Below, piece after piece: positions 12,863 through 20,816 of a DNA stretch of 64,000 nt. The translations under genes were made by a program, and so were the position numbers. Below the pieces are notes generated by a model. It was not told the origin of the DNA. It saw only the letters and a program-made list of their open reading frames with translations, and did no database searches. Numbering within the stretch: position 1 is the stretch's first letter; every line of letters starts with the position of its first letter. The DNA is from Closterium sp. Naga37s-1. Its lineage: Eukaryota; Streptophyta; Zygnematophyceae; Desmidiales; Closteriaceae. The DNA lies in assembly GCA_947471745.1 (NCBI GenBank), contig CANJKZ010000523.1:198501-262500 (forward strand). Reading direction: 5' to 3'.

Positions 12863-13274
12863 TAGGGAAAAGCATCAAACGACCTGAATGTTGTTGCTTA
12901 TTCGGATGGCCCATGCTTAAATACACCTACCAGAGCAATTCCGGCTTGGTTCGCGCGCACAGAAAAGTTCGGCACCTGCGATGACGGTCGCGTCTACCGA
13001 CAAATGGTAAGGAAGCGCACGGTTCCCTATAGGCGTAGGGAAAAACATCGAACGACCTGAATGTTGTTGCTTATTCGGATGGCCCATGCTTAAATACACC
13101 TACCAGAGCAATTCCGGCTTGGTTCGCGCGCACAGAAAAGTTCGGCGCCTGCGATGACGGCCACGTCTGCCGACAAATGCTAAGGAAGCGCACGGATCCC
13201 TATAGGCTTAGGGAAAAGAGTCGAACGACCTGAGTGTTGTTGCTTATACGGATGGCCCATGTTTAAATACACCT
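12863..13274 (+). repeat. 173-bp satellite, block S1
   Basis: About 2.4 copies. CCCTATAGGCNTAGGG recurs at 13025 and 13198, exactly 173 bp apart. Each unit carries GGATCCCTATAGG-like text, GAACGACCTGARTGTTGTTG, GGCCCATGCTTAAATACACC and TTCCGGCTTGGTTCGCGCGC. The block starts directly against the last readable PRD1 codons and is cut on the right by copia element A. Confidence 0.9.
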
Positions 13275-13406
13275 TGTCAGAACATTATAGCTTATGCTGT
13301 TGTGTAGGCTATAGTGGGGTATCCCACAGGGGGTACAACCAATTAGGGTTTCATATTTGTACTCACTTCATTTCATAGTTCACCCATTCTTGTTCAAATC
13401 TTCTCA
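13275..13406 (+). repeat. 5' LTR of element A
   Basis: TGTCAGAACATT...TTCTCA, 132 bp, TG...CA ends. Contains CTATAGTGGGG, a possible TATA-like core shared with the LTRs of B, E and E'. Confidence 0.95.
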
Positions 13407-13420
13407 TGGTATCGAGCAGG
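13407..13420 (+). other. Primer binding site, element A
   Basis: TGGTATCGAGCAGG directly abuts the LTR. TGGTATC matches the complement of the plant initiator tRNA-Met 3' end; the following bases deviate from TGGTATCAGAGC. Confidence 0.7.
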
Positions 13421-13544
13421 TTCCCCCTTGGGAACTGTGCTTAGGGCCCACCACATCGATTTGTTTTCCTGCCCGAAGCGCGCTCAGCCCGAGTCGCGCT
13501 CCGGGCCCTCACTTCGTCGAGCCGCCCTAGCGGCCCTGCACTGC

Positions 13545-14395
13545 GGCCCCGCCACCCGTCTCCGCGGCCCCGCCGCCCGTCTTCGCGGCCCCGCCGCCTC
13601 TCTCCTAGCGGCCCCGCCGCCCTACCTAGCGGCCCCGCCGCCCTACCTCGCGGCCTCGCCGCCCCATTGCGCGGCCCCGCCGCCCTACCTAGCGGCCCCG
13701 CCGCCCCATCGCGGCCCCGCCGCCCCATCGCGCGGCCCCGCCGCCCTATCTAGCGGCCCCGCCGCCCTACCTAGCGGCCCCGCCGCCCCATCGCGCGGCC
13801 CCGCCGCCCCATCGCGCGGCCCCGCCGCCCTTCCTCGCGGCCCCGCCACCCCATCGCGCGGCCCCGCCGCCCCATCGCGCGGCCCCGCCGCCCCATCGCG
13901 CGGCCCCGCCGCCCTACCTAGCGGCCCCGCCGCCCTTCCTCGCGGCCCCGCCACCTTACCTGCGGCCCCGCCCTTACCTGCGGCCCCGCCGCCCTCTGCT
14001 GCGGCCCCGCCACCTTACCTGCGGCCCCGCCACCTTAGCTGCGGCCCCGCCACCCCATCTGCGGCCCCGCCACCCTACCCGCGGCCACGCCGCCCTTACC
14101 AGCGGCCCCGCCGCCCTTACCTGCGGCCCCGTGCCCTGCAGCAGCACAGCCGAGCCGCCCAGCAGCCGAGCCGCCGAGCCGCCCAGCAGCCGAGCCGCCC
14201 AGCAGCCGAGCCGCCGAGCCGCCCAGCAGCCGAGCTGCCCAGCAGCCGAGCCGCCCAGCAGCCGAGCCGCCCAGCGGCCGCGCCGCCCAGCAGCCGAGCC
14301 GCCCAGCAGCCGAGCCGCCCAGCAGCGGAGCCGCCGAGCCGCCGGGCCGCCCAGCAGCTGAGCCGCCGAGCCGCCGCGCCGCCCTCCTTCAGGGC
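13545..14395 (+). repeat. Minisatellite leader of element A
   Basis: Two tandem families. At 13545-14130 about 28 copies of a ~20-bp unit with core GCGGCCCCGCCGCCC occur; at 14140-14395 CAGCAGCCGAGCCGCC-type repeats occur. A Pro/Ala/Arg-rich frame is open through the leader (13428-14549) and overlaps the gag start in another frame. Whether it is translated is unknown. Confidence 0.8.
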
Positions 14396-14415
14396 CGCCC
14401 GACCTGCCCAGTCTG

Positions 14416-14470
14416 GTGAGCACAGCGCCTTTTCACTGCACTGTCCTCACCCCACTGTTTGCGCTGCTAG
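14416..14470 (+). other. Intron-like segment before gag, element A
   Basis: CTG|GTGAGCAC donor-like start, C/T-rich body and CTGCTAG end, just before the gag ATG at 14483. The same GGTGAGCAC text occurs at the same place in B, E and E', where the following tract has different lengths. Confidence 0.5.
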
Positions 14471-14482
14471 TCGTCTAGGGTC

Positions 14483-14977
14483 ATGGCTACCCCTAGTGTT
14501 CTCGCCTTTGACGCTGAGGGTAGGGCCATTGACTTTGAGGTCTGGGTAGATGACCTGCAGCTGTTCTTACAGTGCGATAGGGCAGACGGCCTCTCTCTCT
14601 TTGACCTCACCTCTGGCACCTCCACTGCCCCTGCTGCTGATGCTGACGCCACTGTTCGCTCCCAGTGGGCCACGCGCGACGCTGCTGCACGTCTTGCTGT
14701 GCGTCGCCACCTCCCTACCTCCGAGCGTGCGCACTTTAGTCAGTACAAGAGTGCTCAGACCTTGTACGACGCTGTAGTTGCGCGCTACTCCTCCCCTGCC
14801 ACTGCTGCACTGAGCCGTCTCATGCTACCGTACCTCTTTCCTGATCTTACTGCCTTTCCCACAGTCACTGACCTCATTACGCGCCTCCGCACTAGTGACA
14901 CTCGCTACCGCGCTGCACTCCCTCCTGACTTCTGCGCCAGGAACCCCCCCCCATGTACATCACTCTTTACTACATAG
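14483..14977 (+). CDS. gag: Gag capsid-domain ORF, element A (UBN2-like)
   Basis: 164 residues starting MATPSVLAFDAEGRAIDFEV, then WVDDLQLFLQ and a helical region (RDAAARLAVRRHL, SAQTLYDAVVARYSS, LSRLMLPYLF). This is the layout of the UBN2-type capsid domain of plant copia Gag, which forms the virus-like particle. The frame ends at TAG 14975-14977, 25 bases into the overlap with the pol ORF (14953-20472). The last shared text before the change is DFCARN, encoded just before nine C (14944-14952). A one-base change in that run would fuse both frames, so this is a mutation, a sequencing error or a programmed frameshift. It is the only capsid domain found among the short-LTR elements in this window. 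Confidence 0.8.
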   Translation: MATPSVLAFDAEGRAIDFEVWVDDLQLFLQCDRADGLSLFDLTSGTSTAPAADADATVRSQWATRDAAARLAVRRHLPTSERAHFSQYKSAQTLYDAVVARYSSPATAALSRLMLPYLFPDLTAFPTVTDLITRLRTSDTRYRAALPPDFCARNPPPCTSLFTT

Positions 14978-17900
14978 TCACTCGCCTTCCTGACTCCCTT
15001 CGCGTAGTCAGGGACCACTTTCTCTCTGTCTGTCCCACCACTCTCACTGTTGACCTCCTCGAGAAGTCCCTCCTAGCGGCCGAGAAGAGCATAGTCGCTG
15101 TAGGGGCCTCTCGTGGTGACCCGCGCACCCCCATCTTTGAGGGGTGTTCCCCCTCCCCCCTTCTGCCCTCTGTTGCCTCTGCTGCTGCGGCCGACCTCCT
15201 TGTTCTTGAGTCGGTCGGTGCGGCGTCTGCCCCTGGCGGGAGACGCCGCTCTGGCAAGGGCAAGGGGGGCAAGGGCGCTGGAGGAGCGAGCGGGGGCGGT
15301 GGAGGTGGAGGTGGCGGCAGTTGGGGGAGTGGGGGTGGCGGTGGGAGTGGAGGTGGGGGTGGAGGGGTCGGTGGCGGCAGTGGAGGTGGAGGTGGCGGCG
15401 GCGGTGGCGGTGGGAGCGGAGGTGGTGGAGGTGGCGGAGGTGGAGGCGGCGGCGGAGGCGGAGGCGGCGGCAGTAGCGGAGGCGGCGGAGGCGTCGGAGG
15501 CGGCGGGGGTGGCGGTGGTGCTGGTCGCGGGTCTTCGCAGAGGAGTGGCTCCGGTGGTGGCTCGCGCCAGCAGCAGCAGCGTGGTCGTGACACCCTGTCC
15601 CCTCAGCAGCTTCGTGAGTGGTACACTGCGCGTCAGCGGGGTGGGGGTTTTGCTCCGTGCTCCTACGTTTTGCGCACTGGCGACCGTGCGGGTGAGCAGT
15701 GTGGGGGTCCCCACCCCACCCAGCGCTGCTTTGGCCGCCTGACGGACGCGTGGCGTCACCAGTTCCCGGAGGCCTCCGAGATCCCTCGCTGGGGCGAGCT
15801 GTCTAGGGCGGGTGTTGCCATCTATGATCTTGACTTTGATGCTATTCTCTCTGCCATGTATGCTGTGTCTATTAGTGATGAGGGTGACTGTTACCGGTGT
15901 TTCCCGCCCGATCCGGGCATTGAGACTGCTGCTCTAGGTCCTGGTGAGGCTGCTGCCCTAGGTGCTTGCGACGCTGCTGCTCTAGGTGCTCGTGTGTCTG
16001 CGTCCTCAGGTACTGGTGAGTCTGCGCTCTCAGGTACTGCGTCGGCTTCGGCCTCCCTCACCTTCACCCTTGACTCTGGGGCGTCTCGCTCCTTCTTTCG
16101 GGACCGCACCACACTCACACCGCTGAGTCGACCGGTTGCAGTGTCTCTGGCTGACCCCTCTGGGGGTCCTGTCCTGTCTCGCTTCTCCACAGTCCTCCCG
16201 TGTCCGGCGGCTCCCTCTGGCACCCTGTCTGGTCTCTACCTCCCCTCGTTCTCTACGAACCTGGTGAGTGGTGCTGACCTACAGGATGCGGGGGTCCACC
16301 AGTTCACTCCTGCACGTCAGAGAGTGACCCACTGTACAGAGGCTGGCACAGGCCGACACCTGGCTACGTTCACCCGTCAGCCGGGGTCGAGCCTGTACAC
16401 TCTGACCACTGCGTCTCCTCCAGTTGCTGAGTCTGGTAGGGTAGTTACGTCGGGTCAGGTGTTTGCTGCGGCGTCCAGGTCTGGTCCTGAGTCTGCCCCC
16501 TGTTCGTGTCGTCTCCTGTCTCACGAGACTCTCCTCTGGCACCACCGCCTTGGCCACCCCTCTCTGCTTCGGCTCAGAGGTATGGCCTCCCGTCTTCTTG
16601 TGTCCGGTCTCCCCCGGTCCCTCCCTCCCCTTCCTCAGGGCCCTGGCCCTGCCTGTGTCCCCTGTGTCGAGGGGCGCCTGCGTGCTGCCCCTCACTCCTC
16701 CCAGTTTCCTCCGACAGAGGCCCCGTTGCAGACACTTCACATGGACGTGTGGGGCCCAGCCCGCGTCCGTGGACAGGGTCACGAGCGCTACTTCCTGCTC
16801 GTTGTTGACGACTACTCGCGTTACACCACAGTCTTCCCCTTGCGCGGCAAGGGTGATGTCACTGAGGTGCTGATCGACTGGATCCGCGCAGCTCGTCTCC
16901 AGCTCAGGCAGAGCTTCGGCTCGGACTTTCCTGTTCTGCGTCTGCACTCGGACAGAGGCGGAGAGTTCTCCTCTGGCCTTCTGCGTGCCTACTGTCGTGC
17001 ACGGGGCATCCGTCAGACCTTCACGCTTCCGGACTCACCGCAGCAAAATGGGATTGCTGAGCGCCGCATTGGCATGGTCATGGACGTCGCTCGTACGTCT
17101 ATGATGCATGCGGCTGCCCCCCATTTTCTGTGGCCGTTTGCGGTTCGGTACGCGGCGCATCAGATCAACCTCCACCCCAGGGTCTCCAGGCCGGAGACCT
17201 CCCCAGCCTTGCTGTGGACGGGGAAGGTTGGCGATGCGTCGGCGTTCCGGGTCTGGGGATCTCGGGCGTTTGTCCGCGACCTGTCTGCGGACAAACTATC
17301 CCCTCGTGCTGCTCCTTGCGTCTTCCTGGGGTTCCCCCCTGACGCGCCTGGGTGGCAGTTTTACCACCCCACCTCTCGCCGTGTTCTGTCCTCCCAGGAC
17401 GTCACGTTTGACGAGTCGGTCCCCTACTACCGCCTCTTCCCCTACCGCACTCCGTCCCTCCCCCCACCCCCACTCTTCCTGGTACCAGGTCCCCCCCAGG
17501 TAGACCCCCTCCCCCCTCAGGGTCCTGCCCCTTCAGGTGTGTCCCAGGTAGACGCGGTCGAGCCTGTCGAGGTCACTGGTGACTCTGGTGCTGCTGAGGG
17601 TGCTGAGGCTGGGGGTGCTGTACCTGGGGGTGCGGAGCCTAGGGGTGCTGGGCCTGGGGGTGCTACGTCTGGGGGTGCTGAGCCTAGGGGTGCTGAGCCT
17701 GGGGGTGCTGAGCCTAGGGGTGCTGAGCCTGGGGGTGCTGAGCCTGGGGGTGCTGAGCCTGGGGGTGCTGAGCCTAGGGGTGCTGAGCCTGGGGGTGCTG
17801 AGCCTAGGGGTGCTACGTCTGGGGGTGCTGAGCCTAGGGGTGCTACGCCTGGGGGTGCTGAGCCTGGAGGTGCTTCGCCTGGAGGTTCTCCGAGTGCTTT

Positions 17901-20472
17901 GTCTCGCCGGGAGCCGCTTTCTCCACAGGAGCTGCGTGAGTGGTTTGCCCGGCGCTGGAGGCGTGCTGCTGGTGCTGGAGGTCCTTCGGCTGCTGAGGGT
18001 GCTGCGGTCGCGGGTCCCAGAGGTGCTCGTCCTGGGTGCACTGGAGCTGGTGCTGCTGAGGGTGCTGGCGCTGAGACTACCGCTGGCAGTCCTACTGGGG
18101 GTGCTCCTGGTGCTGCTGGAGGTTCTGGAGCTACTGGTGGTGCTGCTGGAGCGGGTGCTCCTGCTGCGGGTTCTGGTGCTGTCCCGGCTACTTCTAGCGT
18201 CGCCGCGCGGCCTCGACCGTACTTCGTGCCACTCCTGCAGCAGGTTCTTGGTCTTCCACCCTCTACTGGTCCTCCTCCTCCCTTAGAGTGTCCACAGCCT
18301 GTCTCGTCCCAGCTACAGTTGCAGCCTACCTCCCCTTTGCCTGCTCCTTCTCCCTACACTGGTCCTACTGGAGGTCTGGCTGAGCGTCGTGAGCCTGCGT
18401 CTCGCCCTGCGTCGCCTGTCCGTGCTGCTCGCACTAGTGGTCGCGGTTCGCGTCAGCGTCCTCCTCCTGTCCCTGGCATGCACCGGATGTCTCTGCGTCT
18501 GTCCACTGCTCCTCTGCGTGCCCCTTTGCCTTCTCCTCCTGAGTCCTCTCTTCCTGCTCTTGCCGACCCGGAGTCGGACTCTCTTCGTGCTGCCAGTCCT
18601 ACTGTCACGCGTCTCCTTGCTACTGTTGTCACTGACCCTTCTTTCGAGTCTACTGCTGCGTCTGCTCTCGTTACTGAGCTCGTCGACTTTGCTGCTCGCT
18701 GTCGCTTAGACTACGCTGCTAGTCTTGTCGCTGAGTCTGAGTCTGTCTGTCCTCCGTCCGTCGGGGGTGAGTGTGCCCTTGGCACGGACGTCCTTGAGGA
18801 CAGGCAGGAGGAGTTCCAGTGTCTGGCAGCTGCCTCACCTCATCTCGTGTCCGTACTGCTTACCCCTGAGGGAGACCCGGATGCACTTGACATCCCGACT
18901 CCGCGCTCTTACGCGGAGGCGATAGAGGGTCCCTACTCCTCTCAGTGGCAGGCAGCTATGGATGCAGAGATGGCTTCCTGGAAGTCCACAGGCACCTACG
19001 TTGACGCTGTCCCCCCTCCTGGGGCGAACATCGTCAGTGGCATGTGGATCTTCAGGGTGAAGCGGCCGCCGGGTTCTCCGCCTGTCTTCAAGGCGCGTTA
19101 CGTGGCTCGTGGCTTCAGTCAGCGGCAGGGAGTTGACTACTTTCAGACCTTCTCCCCCACCCCGAAGATGACCACTCTTCGGGTACTGCTGCACGTTGCT
19201 GCTCAGCGTGACTACGAGCTGCACTCTCTTGACTTCAGCACAGCTTTCTTGCAGGGCAGCCTGCACGAGGAGATCTGGCTGCGTCGCCCACCTGGCTTCA
19301 CTGGGTCTTTCCCTTCTGGTACCCAGTGGAGTCTCCGGCGTCCAGTCTACGGTCTCCGCCAGGCGCCACGTGAGTGGCACGACACACTGAGGACTACACT
19401 TGCGGCTCTTGGGTTTGCTCCTTCTACTGCCGACCCGTCGCTGTTTCTACGCACCGACACCTCTCTGCCGCCGTTCTACATCCTCGTGTACGTCGACGAC
19501 TTGGTCTTTGCCACAGCTGACACTGCTGGACTCGCCTACGTGAAGTCCGAGCTGCAGAAGAGACACACGTGCACAGACCTGGGTGAACTGCGCAGCTACC
19601 TTGGCTTGCAGATCACCCGGGACAGAGCACGCCGCACCATTACCCTGACTCAGTCACACATGGTGCAGCAGGTCCTTCAGCGCTTCGGCTTCACGTACTC
19701 CTCGCCTCAGGCCACTCCTCTGTCTACTCGCCACTCGCTCTCAGCTCTGCCTTCGGATGAGTCCGTAGAGTCGAGTGGCCCGTACCCAGAGCTTGTTGGC
19801 TGCCTCATGTACCTGATGACCTGCACACGACCTGACCTTGCATACCCTCTTAGCATTCTGGCACGCTATGTTGCTCCTGGGAGACACAGACCAGAGCACA
19901 TGGCTGCAGCGAAGAGGGTGTTGCGCTACTTGTGCAGTACGTCGGGCATGGGGCTAGTGCTTGGAGGGCGGAGTCCAGTGGTCCTCACTGGGCACGCGGA
20001 CGCTTCTTGGGCTGACGACCAGGCTACGCAGCGGTCGTCACAGGGTTACACCTTCAGCCTTGGTTCCGGCTCTGTTTCGTGGCGGGCTACTCGCTCGTCT
20101 TCTGTTCTTGGCTCGAGTTGTGAGGCTGAGATCTATGCCGGGGCCATGGCTGCACAGGAGCTTCGCTGGCTCACCTACCTGCTGACCGACCTTGGAGAGC
20201 CGCCTCGTTCTCCTCCAGTCCTGTACGTAGACAACAAGGCCATGCTGGCCTTGTGTCGAGAGCAGCGACTGGAGCACAGAATAAAGCACATTGCTCTCCG
20301 CTACTTCCTTGCTCGTGAGCTACAGCAACGTGGTCAGTTGCGGCTTGCGTACGTGGCCTCTGAGGCCAACACTGCTGATGTCTTCACCAAGGCAATTCCG
20401 CCTTGTGATCATCAGCGCTTCTGCACTCAGCTGGGTCTTGTGCCCGTCTTGCCTCACTTGCTCTCCTCTTGA
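14953..20472 (+). CDS. pol: Gag C-terminus and Pol polyprotein, element A
   Basis: 1839 residues. Residues about 95-200 are almost pure Gly/Ser. A finger follows: C236-x13-C-x3-H-x4-C (CSYVLRTGDRAGEQ then CGGPHPTQRC). The protease active site is DSGAS with D374. The pre-integrase block has WHHRLGH (about 531). Integrase catalytic residues are D598, D667 and E703, with the expected 35-residue D-E spacing. A linker (about 880-1150) has Gly/Ala/Pro/Glu decapeptide-like repeats and one SPQELREWFA motif. Reverse transcriptase runs from about 1340 with YVDD at 1513-1516; RNase H has DAS with D1683, then EAEIYA and YVDNKA. No internal stop. The ORF start at 14953 is only the first ATG after the frame change; translation probably reaches it from gag. 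Confidence 0.9.
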   Translation: MYITLYYIVTRLPDSLRVVRDHFLSVCPTTLTVDLLEKSLLAAEKSIVAVGASRGDPRTPIFEGCSPSPLLPSVASAAAADLLVLESVGAASAPGGRRRSGKGKGGKGAGGASGGGGGGGGGSWGSGGGGGSGGGGGGVGGGSGGGGGGGGGGGSGGGGGGGGGGGGGGGGGGSSGGGGGVGGGGGGGGAGRGSSQRSGSGGGSRQQQQRGRDTLSPQQLREWYTARQRGGGFAPCSYVLRTGDRAGEQCGGPHPTQRCFGRLTDAWRHQFPEASEIPRWGELSRAGVAIYDLDFDAILSAMYAVSISDEGDCYRCFPPDPGIETAALGPGEAAALGACDAAALGARVSASSGTGESALSGTASASASLTFTLDSGASRSFFRDRTTLTPLSRPVAVSLADPSGGPVLSRFSTVLPCPAAPSGTLSGLYLPSFSTNLVSGADLQDAGVHQFTPARQRVTHCTEAGTGRHLATFTRQPGSSLYTLTTASPPVAESGRVVTSGQVFAAASRSGPESAPCSCRLLSHETLLWHHRLGHPSLLRLRGMASRLLVSGLPRSLPPLPQGPGPACVPCVEGRLRAAPHSSQFPPTEAPLQTLHMDVWGPARVRGQGHERYFLLVVDDYSRYTTVFPLRGKGDVTEVLIDWIRAARLQLRQSFGSDFPVLRLHSDRGGEFSSGLLRAYCRARGIRQTFTLPDSPQQNGIAERRIGMVMDVARTSMMHAAAPHFLWPFAVRYAAHQINLHPRVSRPETSPALLWTGKVGDASAFRVWGSRAFVRDLSADKLSPRAAPCVFLGFPPDAPGWQFYHPTSRRVLSSQDVTFDESVPYYRLFPYRTPSLPPPPLFLVPGPPQVDPLPPQGPAPSGVSQVDAVEPVEVTGDSGAAEGAEAGGAVPGGAEPRGAGPGGATSGGAEPRGAEPGGAEPRGAEPGGAEPGGAEPGGAEPRGAEPGGAEPRGATSGGAEPRGATPGGAEPGGASPGGSPSALSRREPLSPQELREWFARRWRRAAGAGGPSAAEGAAVAGPRGARPGCTGAGAAEGAGAETTAGSPTGGAPGAAGGSGATGGAAGAGAPAAGSGAVPATSSVAARPRPYFVPLLQQVLGLPPSTGPPPPLECPQPVSSQLQLQPTSPLPAPSPYTGPTGGLAERREPASRPASPVRAARTSGRGSRQRPPPVPGMHRMSLRLSTAPLRAPLPSPPESSLPALADPESDSLRAASPTVTRLLATVVTDPSFESTAASALVTELVDFAARCRLDYAASLVAESESVCPPSVGGECALGTDVLEDRQEEFQCLAAASPHLVSVLLTPEGDPDALDIPTPRSYAEAIEGPYSSQWQAAMDAEMASWKSTGTYVDAVPPPGANIVSGMWIFRVKRPPGSPPVFKARYVARGFSQRQGVDYFQTFSPTPKMTTLRVLLHVAAQRDYELHSLDFSTAFLQGSLHEEIWLRRPPGFTGSFPSGTQWSLRRPVYGLRQAPREWHDTLRTTLAALGFAPSTADPSLFLRTDTSLPPFYILVYVDDLVFATADTAGLAYVKSELQKRHTCTDLGELRSYLGLQITRDRARRTITLTQSHMVQQVLQRFGFTYSSPQATPLSTRHSLSALPSDESVESSGPYPELVGCLMYLMTCTRPDLAYPLSILARYVAPGRHRPEHMAAAKRVLRYLCSTSGMGLVLGGRSPVVLTGHADASWADDQATQRSSQGYTFSLGSGSVSWRATRSSSVLGSSCEAEIYAGAMAAQELRWLTYLLTDLGEPPRSPPVLYVDNKAMLALCREQRLEHRIKHIALRYFLARELQQRGQLRLAYVASEANTADVFTKAIPPCDHQRFCTQLGLVPVLPHLLSS
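17590..17886 (+). repeat. 15-bp repeats in the integrase-RT linker
   Basis: About 20 units close to GGGGGTGCTGAGCCT / AGGGGTGCTGAGCCT, coding GGAEP/RGAEP pentapeptides. A related but shorter array is present in element B (about 43740-43920). Confidence 0.85.
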
Positions 20473-20684
20473 CCTTGCCTGTACTCTCACATATATATAT
20501 ACCTGCTCTTGCTTGTCTAACTTTATATATATGTGTGTACTCTTGCATGTGAACTGGCCGTGTGGCCTTGACCCTGTGCTCGGACTGTGTGGTGACTTTG
20601 TGATCCACCCTGAGCTTGCTTTGCTTTACTTTGCTTGACTGGTCTTGTGACCCCTTGTTCTCCCCCACTTTGCCTATGGGGGTG
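20473..20684 (+). other. 3' UTR and polypurine tract, element A
   Basis: 212 bp from the pol stop to the LTR, with two short (TA)n patches. The polypurine tract is TATGGGGGTG at 20675-20684, directly before the 3' LTR. The same CCTATGGGGGTG precedes the 3' LTR of element B (46806-46816). Confidence 0.7.
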
Positions 20685-20816
20685 TGTCAGAACATTATAG
20701 CTTATGCTGTTGTGTAGGCTATAGTGGGGTATCCCATAGGGGGTACAACCAATTAGGGTTTCATATTTGTACTCACTTCATTTCATAGTTCACCCATTCT
20801 TGTTCAAATCTTCTCA
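20685..20816 (+). repeat. 3' LTR of element A
   Basis: 132 bp, one difference from the 5' copy. CACCT follows at 20817, matching the five bases before the 5' LTR. Confidence 0.95.

Larger units (their letters stand above)
13275..20816 (+). mobile_element. Copia element A, complete and young
   Basis: 7542 bp with 132-bp LTRs that differ at one base (CCCACAGG in the 5' copy, CCCATAGG in the 3' copy). The 5-bp target duplication CACCT lies at 13270-13274 and 20817-20821, inside a satellite unit. Order: LTR, PBS, minisatellite leader, intron-like segment, gag with capsid domain, Gly-rich region, finger, protease, integrase, Pro/Gly/Ala linker, reverse transcriptase, RNase H, PPT, LTR. Protease-integrase-RT-RNase H order is that of Ty1/copia. 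The only obstacle to activity I see is the gag-pol frame change at a run of nine C (14944-14952). Confidence 0.95.

Noticed and set aside
12863-13274. A CENP-B-like box in the satellite
   Set aside because: I looked for a TTCG...GGGA-type core in the units and found none that fits.
14970-15759. Long Pro/Ala/Thr-rich frames opposite the start of pol A
   Set aside because: Antisense or frame shadows of the Gly-codon-rich region.
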